A DNA stretch of 15,456 nucleotides from Candidatus Woesearchaeota archaeon (GCA_019322375.1 JAHWIP010000091.1:1-15456), one strand, 5' to 3'. Counted from the first letter of the stretch, positions 6,069-13,111 are shown. A program made the numbers and translations. The notes: generated by a model not told the origin, from the letters alone.

Positions 6069-6602
6069 ATGAGACTGGGAATGAAGAGACGTGATTTTAT
6101 TAAAGATTTCGGAGCATTCTTCTTTGCTGCCAGCCAACTAAAAGGCCTTGAAGCAATGGCAAATTCTAAAGCAAGCACTAATGTTAATAAGAAATTTGAA
6201 AAACAATATAAAAAAGTAATCAGAAAGACATGTAAGTCTGAAACAGAAATTAATAAGAGATTTATATACGGAGCACAGGCATTAAATAATTTGCTGCAGA
6301 GCACAGATGAAATAGTATGTAAATATAAAAACATAGATGAGAAAATTGAAACAGAAACAATGAACTATATTAGAGATCTGATGGGATATCTTGGGAAATC
6401 AGCTCTAAGCAAAGAACCAGTTGCATGTTATGTGCCTGGAGAAAATTTGGACACAAAAACCACTTTAAAGATGATGAAAAAAGGAAGAGACATTCTGACT
6501 ATGCACATTTATTTTAAGTACAAGCCGGTTTATTCAGCCCTGAAAAAAGCCGGAGTAGCTTCAAGGTTAAAAAAAAGAGCAATAGCAAAGATGATATTTT
6601 GA
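6069..6602 (+). CDS. Small protein with twin-arginine-like N-terminus, unknown function
   Basis: The 177-residue product begins MRLGMKRRDFIKDFGAFFFA, where RRDFIK fits the (S/T)RRxFLK twin-arginine motif, followed by a short hydrophobic patch and an alanine-containing region. If a Tat system exists in this organism the protein would be exported after folding. The hydrophobic stretch is short (AFFFAASQL), so this is uncertain. The rest is basic and helical, with many Lys residues and three cysteines, and no motif I recognise. A TTTAAATAC box at 6040-6048 puts transcription start at or next to the ATG at 6069. A second ATG at 6081 would give a more standard Tat leader (MKRRDFIK). It is convergent with the gene at 6665. 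Confidence 0.7.
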   Translation: MRLGMKRRDFIKDFGAFFFAASQLKGLEAMANSKASTNVNKKFEKQYKKVIRKTCKSETEINKRFIYGAQALNNLLQSTDEIVCKYKNIDEKIETETMNYIRDLMGYLGKSALSKEPVACYVPGENLDTKTTLKMMKKGRDILTMHIYFKYKPVYSALKKAGVASRLKKRAIAKMIF

Positions 6603-6623
6603 GTTAAACTTAAAGCCACTTCG

Positions 6624-6662
6624 AACCCTATCTTTAAACAACAAAAAAGATTAGAGGTTTTT
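6624..6662 (+). terminator. Imperfect hairpin plus T5 between convergent genes
   Basis: AACCCTATCTTT (6624-6635) can pair with AAAGATTAGAGGTT (6646-6659) with about twelve pairs and small bulges, followed by TTTTT (6658-6662). On the minus strand a T6 run (6643-6648) also lies just after the neighbouring gene. It probably works for both directions. Confidence 0.4.
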
Positions 6663-6664
6663 GC

Positions 6665-7141
6665 TTAGAAATAGTGGCGTTGTTCATGATCTTTTTTTAG
6701 AAATATGTAGGCTTCTCTGAAAAACCTATACAATGTAGGTGTCCCTGCACCTAAGGTTAAAAGAACTCCTCCAAGACCGAAAAGGAGGTATTTATTATTG
6801 TCATTTGTTTTTTTCTCGTATTCCTTTTTTTCTTTTTTTAAGATTGGTGAAGATAACAAATCTTCTTTTTCTTTAACTAATTTTGACACGTTCTCTGGTA
6901 ATTGAGCATTAACAAAATCTTCGATAGTTATTTTTTTGTTTAAGTTTGCATTTATTTCATTAACTCTTTGTAAAGTTGGCGGTATGTCTGGTTTGTTGTA
7001 ATCATGGTATAATGGAAAACCAACCATTATTGCCATACCCAAGGCAAGACATCCCGATCTTATCCTAGAATTAAAAAAGAACTTTGGAGAGCTCATCAAA
7101 ATACACGACATGTACGTCATAGGAGAAGTAATAAAAGACAA
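6665..7141 (-). CDS. Small two-helix membrane protein, unknown; start uncertain
   Basis: The longest reading frame gives 158 residues. A hydrophobic segment CLALGMAIMVGFPLY (about residues 31-45) is followed by a polar, coiled, charged region with many Lys/Glu residues, then a second hydrophobic segment LLFGLGGVLLTLGAGTPTLY near the C-terminus and a basic tail ending DHEQRHYF. The middle probably faces one side of the membrane as a helical hairpin. The first 35 residues are antisense to what looks like genuine coding sequence at 7002-7169, so the start at 7141 is doubtful. An internal ATG at 7036 would give 123 residues beginning MAIMVGFPLYHDY. I recognise no family. A T6 run downstream could terminate it. 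Confidence 0.5.
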   Translation of the reverse strand: MSFITSPMTYMSCILMSSPKFFFNSRIRSGCLALGMAIMVGFPLYHDYNKPDIPPTLQRVNEINANLNKKITIEDFVNAQLPENVSKLVKEKEDLLSSPILKKEKKEYEKKTNDNNKYLLFGLGGVLLTLGAGTPTLYRFFREAYIFLKKDHEQRHYF

Positions 7142-7169
7142 TGTAGCGCCAGAAGGGATGTTTGCTTAA
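7002..7169 (+). pseudogene. Remnant of the 3' end of an unrecognised gene
   Basis: The plus-strand frame closed by TAA at 7167-7169 reads as convincing protein: it includes KPTIIAIPKARHPDLILELK and then FGELIKIHDMYVIGEVIKDN, ending VAPEGMFA. The alternating hydrophobic strands and charged helices look like the C-terminal end of a folded enzyme, but there is no ATG in frame before a stop at 6999-7001 and no upstream domain. It lies antisense to the N-terminal part of the minus-strand small membrane protein. I infer a truncated gene left by a deletion or rearrangement with the breakpoint near 7000-7040. The parent family is not identified; VIGEV is seen in several synthase folds, too little to name one. 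Confidence 0.45.
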
Positions 7170-7185
7170 AATATAGTGTTTTTAC

Positions 7186-7680
7186 CTATATCATTTTCTC
7201 TTCCAAATAATACGAGAAGTAACCTTTGTATTTTTTTTGGAGTTCAGGCTTTTTCCAGTCATCAGAAGTCATGATTTTTCTGCAGTTCTTTGAACCGCAA
7301 TTGCATTTCATCTTAAAATCAATGCCAGAGACTACGGTTGCATAATCAAAAGTTATTTCCTCATCTTTTTCAATGTCTCTCATTGCAACAAGCACAACCT
7401 GCCCTTTAATGCCAGTGTTTGGATTGCAGCTATGGTTGACATAATCTCCGTCACCAAGCTCTTCTGTTTTTTTTGCTCCTATAAGAAAATTTTCATGAAT
7501 TTGTATAACTTCTTCCCTGACATCATCAGGAAGAGCCCTCCATTCCCCAACACTCATGACATATCCTCCAAAAACAACCATAAGCTCATCTTTTTTTATG
7601 TTCTCAACTGCAAAAAGCCCTTTGCCAGAAATAGAGCTCTCTCTTGTTTCTGTTTTTGAAGATATCCAGTGAAAACCCAT
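7186..7680 (-). CDS. SET-domain protein-lysine methyltransferase
   Basis: From ATG 7680 the product is 164 residues. It carries the compact SET domain: SGKGLFAVENIKKDE (about 18-32), NHSCNPN (82-88, the S-adenosylmethionine/pseudoknot motif) and EEITFDYA (107-114). The post-SET zinc motif CNCGSKNC (126-133) adds Cys126, Cys128 and Cys133 to Cys85 of NHSCNPN. Such proteins methylate lysine side chains; archaeal members are thought to modify chromatin-like or other proteins. An in-frame ATG at 7701 exists, but a TATAAAAA box (7704-7711) would put transcription start near 7680, so I prefer the shorter leaderless form. It lies downstream of the JAMM gene on the same strand, with its own promoter. 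The substrate is unknown. Confidence 0.88.
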   Translation of the reverse strand: MGFHWISSKTETRESSISGKGLFAVENIKKDELMVVFGGYVMSVGEWRALPDDVREEVIQIHENFLIGAKKTEELGDGDYVNHSCNPNTGIKGQVVLVAMRDIEKDEEITFDYATVVSGIDFKMKCNCGSKNCRKIMTSDDWKKPELQKKYKGYFSYYLEEKMI

Positions 7681-7701
7681 AAGATTAAGAGTAACAAGCA
7701 T

Positions 7702-7712
7702 TATTTTTATAC
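7702..7712 (-). promoter_or_regulatory. TATA box of the SET gene
   Basis: Read on the minus strand the box is TATAAAAA (7711 to 7704). Its centre is 27-28 bases before ATG 7680. It overlaps the alternative upstream ATG at 7701, which argues that the shorter protein start is used. Confidence 0.5.
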
Positions 7713-7728
7713 TTTATGATTATATTTC

Positions 7729-8166
7729 TTAAGCAATCCCAAACCCCACCTTCTCTCCATTGGCTGTGTAGGCTTGTATATCTCGTTCCCTGTAAGGCTT
7801 GGCTATGATTAAGTGCACCATGCCTCTTTTTGTGAAGAAGTGCAGGTCTGCTCTGCTTGGATTATTATTTGGTCCTGGGTGGCTGTGAACACTTCCTACT
7901 ATCCTGCTGGTTAATGGGAAGTTTATCTTTGCAAGGGTTGAGTGCTCATTAGCAAAGTATTCCTGGTAAGCAAGCCCATAGATTCTTAGCTCTTTCTTTT
8001 TCTGTTTGCCTTCTAAGAATGCTATGAATTCTTTAGGAGAGGTCATCTTGGCTAGCTCAAGGATTGCATTAATCACTTCCCTGTCAAAGATTATTTTTTC
8101 AAAATCATATTTTTCTAGTTCAAAAAGTTTTTTTAGCCATTTACTTATTCTCTTTAACAGCTTCAT
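7729..8166 (-). CDS. JAMM/MPN+ metalloprotease (deubiquitinase-like fold)
   Basis: From ATG 8166 the protein is 145 residues. It has a full JAMM zinc motif: Glu46 in SPKEFIAFLEG, then HSHPGPNNNPSRAD with His94, His96, Ser104 and Asp107 (HxHP-x7-SxxD). JAMM proteases cleave isopeptide bonds of ubiquitin-like modifiers; archaeal relatives remove SAMP proteins, and others process small ubiquitin-fold sulfur carriers. The N-terminal 25 residues are basic and amphipathic (MKLLKRISKWLKKLFELEKY), possibly membrane-associating. The longer frame from 8205 was not chosen because a TATATTAA-like box near 8188-8197 predicts a start at about 8166. No ubiquitin-like or E1-like gene is in the window. Confidence 0.88.
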   Translation of the reverse strand: MKLLKRISKWLKKLFELEKYDFEKIIFDREVINAILELAKMTSPKEFIAFLEGKQKKKELRIYGLAYQEYFANEHSTLAKINFPLTSRIVGSVHSHPGPNNNPSRADLHFFTKRGMVHLIIAKPYRERDIQAYTANGEKVGFGIA

Positions 8167-8259
8167 GCTTATGTGTGAGTTATAATGATTAATATAGTTA
8201 TTCATTTCATCAAAGTATTCAAAACATTTAAAAAAACAGTAATTAAAGACTTGTTTAAC
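8167..8259. promoter_or_regulatory. Divergent promoter region between JAMM and DUF2330-like genes
   Basis: The 93-base gap holds a minus-strand box TATATTAA (8188-8197), about 26 bases before the JAMM ATG, and a plus-strand box ATTTAAAAAA (8226-8235), about 29 bases before ATG 8260. Both mRNAs appear leaderless. No clear palindromic operator is seen. Confidence 0.5.
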
Positions 8260-9876
8260 ATGAAAAAAGCAGTATTATTTGTTGTTTTGCTTCTTGTTTT
8301 CTTATCCTGTTTTACCTCTGTGCTTGCTGACGGCGGCTTTGTTATTCATGACAAGGACATATGGCGTATGTTTGATGAGGAGCAGCAGTACTGTGCTATT
8401 AATTACAAGGATGGAGTGCAGAACATGATTCTTACTGTGGACACAGCCCAGGAACTAATAGGTGACAAAGCTGTCTGGATTTTCCCTGTGCCTGCTAATC
8501 CTGAAGAAGTTGATATTAATATTATCAAAGGGTTTCCTGAGTTTCTTGGTTCTAACTTAGAGGATGAAGCAGAGAACTCTATGTCAGAAGCCTTTCTTAC
8601 AATGTCAGCAACCCAGATATACCCTCTTCCTTTCTTTTTTGTGTTTTTTGGAGTTATGAGCCCTAGTGCTTTCAGAGCTAGTAAGGGATTGCTTGGAGAA
8701 GGAACAGATGAAGGAGTCACTGTTTATGAGAGCATTGAAAAGATGGGCTTGACAACAGAGCTTATCTCTGCTGTTAATGAGCAGGCATTTACTAATTATT
8801 TAGTTAGCAAGGACCTGGCTTTGCCAGGAGAATTCAAGTCAATTCTTGAGGAATACATTGGGCATGACTATGCTTTTGTGGTTTCCTGGATATCAGATGT
8901 ATGGGAGTTTAGGAATGCTCAGAAATCAGCTTCTGGTTATCCTTATTATAACAGAAAAACAGCAGGCAACACTGTAGGGGTGTTTATCTCTTTTCCAACA
9001 GATAATATGTATTATCCCTTGATACCAACCTCTGTTTATGGAGAGAAAATAGTGCCTGCTGTTATCTATGTAATGGATTATGTTGAGCCAGAAATTTATG
9101 ATAATATCAGGTCATCAGCAGAGATTGATTACTTTTTTACTTATCGATTCACAGCTCCAAAAGACTTAAAACCTTTTTTCAAGGGTTATGAGACAAAATC
9201 AGCAAAGTATTACCCAAGATATGATTCTGGAAGCTCTGAAGGTTTTGAGATTGCTGACTTAAAATACACTAAAATCAAGATAAGTGCTCCTTCCAATGCT
9301 TTAACCCAGGACTTATGGATTAAAGATGAAGCTCCTAAAAAAATAATTGTGTATGAAAGCATAATCAACAGGATTTTTTGGTGGGGATTAATAATATTCA
9401 TTGTTTTATCCTGCTTAGCAAGCCTTATAGCAGGCATAATTGTGTTTAGAAAAGATAGTCCTTCATTACTAAGATTCTTTTTCTTTGGCTTGTTCAACTT
9501 GTTAACCCTTATAGGCGTGTGGGTGGCTGCTTATTTTAAAGAAGTAGACCATAAATTCACTGATAAAAAACAAGCAGTTTACCAGAGCTTAACCCTGAGC
9601 AGAGGAAAGATAACAGCAATAGCAATACCAATAATTTTCTTTATAATCCTTGTACTCTTAATACCTCTAAGCATACTCTTGGACATAGAATCCCTGCTAC
9701 TGCCATTCATATTATTCCCTTTTGGCATTCTCTTGTTCCCCTTTCTAATATTTATTCCTTTGATTTTATGGGGAGCTTATAAGCACAAGAAAGTATTAGC
9801 TTTTAACCTAGTGTTCACAGGAATCTTCCTAGGGTTACTCATTATCTCTCGAATTATTCTTGCAATAATAATTTAA
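8260..9876 (+). CDS. Secreted/membrane protein resembling DUF2330, with C-terminal membrane helices
   Basis: The 538-residue product begins with a signal peptide (MKKAVLFVVLLLVFLSCFTSVLA, about residues 1-23) followed by DGGFVIHDKD. The outside domain of about 345 residues contains QQYCAINYKDGVQNMILTVD and AVWIFPVPANPEEVDINI, the 'G-x-Q-x-hydrophobic ... W-x-hPVPA-x-P' pattern I associate with DUF2330 proteins. From residue 373 there are about five membrane helices (roughly 373-395, 404-425, 451-475, 481-507, 512-538) separated by short basic loops. So it is an extracytoplasmic domain on a membrane anchor, function unknown. ATG 8260 was chosen over the upstream ATG at 8185 because of the signal peptide and TATA spacing. 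The family match is by pattern only. Confidence 0.8.
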   Translation: MKKAVLFVVLLLVFLSCFTSVLADGGFVIHDKDIWRMFDEEQQYCAINYKDGVQNMILTVDTAQELIGDKAVWIFPVPANPEEVDINIIKGFPEFLGSNLEDEAENSMSEAFLTMSATQIYPLPFFFVFFGVMSPSAFRASKGLLGEGTDEGVTVYESIEKMGLTTELISAVNEQAFTNYLVSKDLALPGEFKSILEEYIGHDYAFVVSWISDVWEFRNAQKSASGYPYYNRKTAGNTVGVFISFPTDNMYYPLIPTSVYGEKIVPAVIYVMDYVEPEIYDNIRSSAEIDYFFTYRFTAPKDLKPFFKGYETKSAKYYPRYDSGSSEGFEIADLKYTKIKISAPSNALTQDLWIKDEAPKKIIVYESIINRIFWWGLIIFIVLSCLASLIAGIIVFRKDSPSLLRFFFFGLFNLLTLIGVWVAAYFKEVDHKFTDKKQAVYQSLTLSRGKITAIAIPIIFFIILVLLIPLSILLDIESLLLPFILFPFGILLFPFLIFIPLILWGAYKHKKVLAFNLVFTGIFLGLLIISRIILAIII

Positions 9877-9915
9877 TAGCAAAAAATAAAAACCCTGACA
9901 AAACCTTATATCTCT

Positions 9916-10332
9916 ATGGAGAAAAAAGAGACCAGCATAGGTGCTGTTGTGATTAATTCTCAGAATAAGTTTCTGCTTCTTTTTCAGAGAAAAGCAAGTT
10001 ACTGGGAGTTTCCTAAAGGGCACATGGAAGGAGTTGAGGATGAGCTAGTGACTATGAAGAGAGAGGTTATTGAGGAGACAGGAATAAAGAATTATGAAGT
10101 AATAGATGGCTTTAGGCATGAAACAATGTATTCTTTTGAAAGAGATGATGTTCATCGCCAGAAAAAAGTAATCTTTTACTTGGTAAGAACAGAGGACCCT
10201 GTTGAGATAAGTTTGGAGCATAAAGAGTATACATGGGTTGATTATGAACAAGCCCAGGAAATGGTTGCTTTTGTTGAGGAAAAAGAAACCCTGGAAAGAG
10301 TTAAGAACTTTCTTGAGAACTATGCAAAATGA
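9916..10332 (+). CDS. Nudix hydrolase (Ap4A hydrolase-like)
   Basis: The 138-residue protein has a complete Nudix box at residues 35-57: Gly35, Glu41, then REVIEETGI with Arg49, Glu50, Glu53, Glu54 and Gly56 (GX5EX7REUXEEXGU). The sequence WEFPKGHMEG before it is typical of the diadenosine tetraphosphate hydrolase and other broad NDP-X hydrolases. It hydrolyses a nucleoside diphosphate linked to another group; the exact substrate is not predictable. The start ATG follows a AAAAAATAAAAA box (9882-9893) by about 26 bases, so it is likely leaderless. Its stop codon overlaps the start of the methyltransferase gene by four bases, so the two are one operon. Confidence 0.92.
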   Translation: MEKKETSIGAVVINSQNKFLLLFQRKASYWEFPKGHMEGVEDELVTMKREVIEETGIKNYEVIDGFRHETMYSFERDDVHRQKKVIFYLVRTEDPVEISLEHKEYTWVDYEQAQEMVAFVEEKETLERVKNFLENYAK

Positions 10333-10817
10333 AATACTATAATGAGATTTCTAAGAGTTATGATGAACTGCACGGAGAAGAGCAGTTAAAAAAAGCAAGG
10401 ATTATAAGGGATAAACTTGAGTGCAAGAGAAGCCACAAGCTGCTTGATGTTGGGTGCGGCACAGGCTTTTACCTTGACATCTTTGACTGCGATGTCACAG
10501 GCATAGACCCTTCTGAAGAGCTTATACAGCAATACAAAGGCAGCCACCAGCTGCTCTTAGGAAAAGCAGAAGAGCTTGCTTTTGATGATAATGAATTTGA
10601 CATAGTTATAAGCATAACATCCATACATAACTTTAAAGATGTAGAAAAAGGATTAAAAGAGATTAAAAGAGTTGGAAAGAACAAGTTTGTTTTTAGTGTG
10701 CTGAAAAAAAGCAATAAGTTTGAAATGACAGAGAGGCTGATTAAAGAGATGTTTTCTATTAAGGAGAGAATAGAAGAAGACAAGGATGTTATTTTTTTCT
10801 GTAGTAAAAAGATTTAA
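10329..10817 (+). CDS. Class I SAM-dependent methyltransferase
   Basis: The 162-residue protein has the Rossmann methyltransferase motifs: LLDVGCGTGFYLDIF (38-52, motif I), GIDPSEELI (58-66, acidic loop after strand 2), and EFDIVISITSIHNFKDVEKG (89-108, motif IV/post IV). It belongs to the Methyltransf_11/UbiE-like class that acts on small molecules. The length is short (usual 200-250), as the C-terminal strands are compact; no frameshift is seen. The ATG overlaps the stop of the Nudix gene (ATGA), indicating translational coupling. The substrate is unknown. Confidence 0.9.
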   Translation: MKYYNEISKSYDELHGEEQLKKARIIRDKLECKRSHKLLDVGCGTGFYLDIFDCDVTGIDPSEELIQQYKGSHQLLLGKAEELAFDDNEFDIVISITSIHNFKDVEKGLKEIKRVGKNKFVFSVLKKSNKFEMTERLIKEMFSIKERIEEDKDVIFFCSKKI

Positions 10818-10846
10818 ATACTTAAAAACTTAAGAAATATCTCATC

Positions 10847-11290
10847 ATGTGGGACATCATCAATCGCGAAGACCTGTTTCCTAGCATTCTGGTTAGTGTA
10901 AGGGCTCCTGTCGAGGTGTTTGGAAAAACAGATGTAAAAGATAACATTTCTTTTGTTGGCTGGCACATGCCTGCCAGTGTTAATCCTTTGAAATATGCTA
11001 TTAGTGTTCCAACAGATGATAATATCAGCAGGATGATTAGCAAAGCAGGCAACTTTGTGATTAATTTCATGGGTTATGAGCATAAAAGCATTGTTTTAAG
11101 AGCAGAGCAGCAAGACGGCTCTTTTGTTGATTTGTTTGATTCTTTAAACCTATCCAAAGCTGATTCCCAGCTCATAGAAAGCCCAAGGATTAAACAAGCC
11201 AAGATATTTCTTGAGTGCGTTGTTGAGCAGGAGCTTGAGAGCGGAGACCACACAATATTCATAGGCAGAGTTGTTAGGCCAAGGGGTTAA
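10847..11290 (+). CDS. Flavin reductase-like / FMN-binding split-barrel protein
   Basis: The 147-residue protein has the layout of a flavin reductase-like domain: FPSILVSVRAP near the start, the core DNISFVGWHMPASVNPLKYAISVP (the Asn/Ser-rich FMN phosphate-contact segment and the 'P-x-x-x-x-x-hV' strand), NISRMISKAGNFVINFMG, and a C-terminal strand HTIFIGRVV. Proteins of this fold bind FMN and reduce flavin or act as FMN-dependent oxidoreductases. It is shorter than usual (about 170-200). A TTTAAATAC box (10813-10821) overlaps the methyltransferase stop and lies about 30 bases before ATG 10847, so it likely has its own promoter. The exact reaction is uncertain. Confidence 0.8.
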   Translation: MWDIINREDLFPSILVSVRAPVEVFGKTDVKDNISFVGWHMPASVNPLKYAISVPTDDNISRMISKAGNFVINFMGYEHKSIVLRAEQQDGSFVDLFDSLNLSKADSQLIESPRIKQAKIFLECVVEQELESGDHTIFIGRVVRPRG

Positions 11291-11375
11291 AACTAATCAA
11301 AGATTTATAGAAACCTTTATATATCATCTATCTTGTCTTTTCCTTATTATTTTCAAATATATGGGTGAAGTGAGA

Positions 11376-12437
11376 ATGGTTGATGTTAAGACTAAGAAGG
11401 ATTTGGAGATTGAGGGTTTAGCTGCTAATCTGCGCAAAAACAAGCTTGCCAGCTCTGAAGGAGAGGCTAAGCGTATGGCTGAGGAGATGCTTAGTACTGG
11501 CAAAAAGGTTTCTGAGGATTTTGCTGACCGTGAGAAAAAGATTTATGGCGAGGAAAAGAAAGATGCAGAGGTTGACCTTGCTCATAAGCACATGGAACAA
11601 CTAAGTGCTAATATTGCTAAGGGCAAACAAGATGTTAGGATTGATGTTGAAGGGGTTGATGTTAACCAGCCCTTGAAAGAGATTGTTAAGGAAGAGCCTG
11701 AGCCTGAAGTAAAAGATGAAGATGAAGTAGCTGTTGAAATATCCAAGGAGCCAGAAGTTGATGATGAGGTTGCTGATATTTTTGATGTTAAGGAAGAGGC
11801 TGAGCCAGTAGCTGAAGAGCCTGCTAAGGAAGAACCTGAACCTGCAGCAGAATCCAAAGAGGAGCCAAAACTGGTTTCTGAGCCTGATAAAGTAGTTGTT
11901 GAAGAGCCAGTGCTTGAAGAGGCTAAGGAAGAGTCTGCTGTTGAAGAGCCTGAACCTGAAGCAGAAGAGCCTGCAGCAGAGGAGCCGGTTGAAGAGAAAC
12001 CTGTGGCAGAAGAAGAAACATCAAAATCTGAGATTTTGAGTGCCAAAGACGAGTCTTTGAGCAAAACAGAGCCTGAACCCGAGCCAGAACCTAAAGAAGA
12101 GCCAGAGCTTGTTTCTGAGCCTGATGAAGTGGTTGTTGAGGAACCTGAGCCTGTTGAAGAAGTACCAAGTGAAGCACCTGCTGAGGAAGAGCCAGCAGCA
12201 GAAGAGCCTGCTGAAGAGCCAGTTGAAGAAGAGCCAGTTGAAGAAGAGCCGGTTGAGGAGGAGCCAGAGCCAGAGCCTAAAGAAGAGCCAGAGCTTGTTT
12301 CTGAGCCTGATGTTGAGATTAAGGAGCTGGATAACAAGGATAAGCCAGTGAAGAGCGAGGAACAGAGAAAAAAAGAGATTGACAATATGCCTGAGTCAAA
12401 GGTTGATCTGGCTGATGTGTTTAATGCTAACAAGTAA
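11376..12437 (+). CDS. Very acidic Glu/Pro/Val repeat protein
   Basis: The 353-residue product begins MVDVKTKKDLEIEGLAANLR. The first about 100 residues are a normal charged helical domain (many Lys/Glu, and Ala). The rest is an acidic low-complexity tail built of EEP, EPEP and VEE units with repeated blocks like KEEPELVSEPD (three copies, the first diverged). Such tails are likely disordered and may bind cations or basic proteins. ATG 11376 was chosen because GGTGA (11364-11368) precedes it at seven bases, and a TTTATATAT box (11316-11324) predicts transcription start near 11346, leaving a leader of about 30 bases; an in-frame ATG at 11361 is possible. There is no signal peptide. I do not recognise a family. 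Confidence 0.8.
   Translation: MVDVKTKKDLEIEGLAANLRKNKLASSEGEAKRMAEEMLSTGKKVSEDFADREKKIYGEEKKDAEVDLAHKHMEQLSANIAKGKQDVRIDVEGVDVNQPLKEIVKEEPEPEVKDEDEVAVEISKEPEVDDEVADIFDVKEEAEPVAEEPAKEEPEPAAESKEEPKLVSEPDKVVVEEPVLEEAKEESAVEEPEPEAEEPAAEEPVEEKPVAEEETSKSEILSAKDESLSKTEPEPEPEPKEEPELVSEPDEVVVEEPEPVEEVPSEAPAEEEPAAEEPAEEPVEEEPVEEEPVEEEPEPEPKEEPELVSEPDVEIKELDNKDKPVKSEEQRKKEIDNMPESKVDLADVFNANK
12090..12312 (+). repeat. Direct repeats inside the acidic gene (37-bp exact pair plus 15-bp units)
   Basis: A 37-base segment at 12090-12126 recurs exactly at 12276-12312 (186 bases, 62 codons, later), encoding PKEEPELVSEPD. Between them, at 12213-12263, about three 15-base units encode PVEEE. A diverged copy of the long unit lies near 11856-11890. 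The exact match suggests recent duplication or slippage. Confidence 0.8.
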
Positions 12438-12456
12438 ATCTTTATTTCTTTTTTTT
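12438..12456 (+). terminator. T-rich terminator after the acidic gene
   Basis: Immediately after the stop codon (12435-12437) come T3, T3 and T8 tracts (the last at 12449-12456). No hairpin is needed for archaeal termination. Confidence 0.6.
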
Positions 12457-12489
12457 GCAATAATTAAATTCCATATTGAAAATAATAAC

Positions 12490-12530
12490 ATAACTACTGA
12501 TTAGTGGTTAAAAACCAAAAAGTATTTAAA
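12490..12530 (+). promoter_or_regulatory. Operator-like inverted repeat and TATA box of the secreted-protein/HD run
   Basis: ATAACTACT (12490-12498) and AGTGGTTAA (12503-12511) form an inverted repeat (one C/T difference) around GATT. This matches the arms TTAACTACT and AGTAGTTAA near the binding-protein gene. A TATTTAAAT box (12523-12531) follows, and transcription would start near 12550, about 19 bases before ATG 12569. Shared control by the first TrmB-like regulator is inferred. Confidence 0.5.
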
Positions 12531-12568
12531 TGATAAGATACATAGAACATAGCTATAAGGGGGATAAT

Positions 12569-13111
12569 ATGAATAAAACAACTATTAATCAACCTAGGCC
12601 AGAACAGGCAGGTCATATTCTTGCTAAACTGGGATTTGGTATTGAACCATGGACTGACATTTGTTCACACCATGGCTTACCTGCACCTAGAGATGATGAT
12701 TTACTTAAAGGCGATAGGAATTATGGAATAATATATCCTTTCGCTGGTTTTGAGTACATTCTTGGAATTTTATCATGCAATACACCAACAGAAATTAGAA
12801 AAAATATGGAAGATAAAGTAAACTTTGACCGACCTATTAAAAAAGGTTTTTTCTATGATTTTGATATTGATTATATTACTGAGAGACTAGATTTATGGAA
12901 TAAAGATACAGATAAAAAAGACGAAACCAGATTTCCAATTTACAGGTCACAAACAATAGATAATGTTCTGTATCATGTTAAACCACTATTTGATGCAGAT
13001 GTTGTCGTAGAAAAACTTGCAAACTTAAGTTGCGTATTAGAAAGGTGCGGTTACGAACCAGCACATTGCTATTTAGATGATCCAAGACATTTTGCTTTTT
13101 TAAACGAATGA
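12569..13111 (+). CDS. Unrecognised soluble protein, first gene of the run
   Basis: The 180-residue product from ATG 12569 has a mixed composition, with no signal peptide or membrane helices. It holds scattered His and Cys residues: Cys-Ser-His-His near residue 32, a mid Cys, and the pair CVLERCG with CYLDDPRH near the end, which could bind a metal. Acid-rich turns (PRDDDLLKGDRNYG) and YDFDIDYITERLDLW are visible. I recognise no family. The start is chosen because GGGGGA (12559-12564) is a good ribosome site four bases upstream. An in-frame ATG at 12530 would lie in the promoter. It is followed by four same-strand genes and may be their first partner. Confidence 0.65.
   Translation: MNKTTINQPRPEQAGHILAKLGFGIEPWTDICSHHGLPAPRDDDLLKGDRNYGIIYPFAGFEYILGILSCNTPTEIRKNMEDKVNFDRPIKKGFFYDFDIDYITERLDLWNKDTDKKDETRFPIYRSQTIDNVLYHVKPLFDADVVVEKLANLSCVLERCGYEPAHCYLDDPRHFAFLNE

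Noticed and set aside
8185..8259. N-terminal extension of the DUF2330-like protein from ATG 8185 and of the JAMM protein from 8205, overlapping each other
   Set aside because: The extension would push the signal peptide inside the protein, and both TATA boxes fall within the overlap; shorter starts at 8260 and 8166 fit promoter spacing.
11582..12460. Long minus-strand frame rich in Ser/Gly/Thr opposite the acidic gene
   Set aside because: It is the antisense of EEP/PEP codon repeats, so the SSTGSS repeats are a composition shadow; the plus strand has promoter, ribosome site and terminator.
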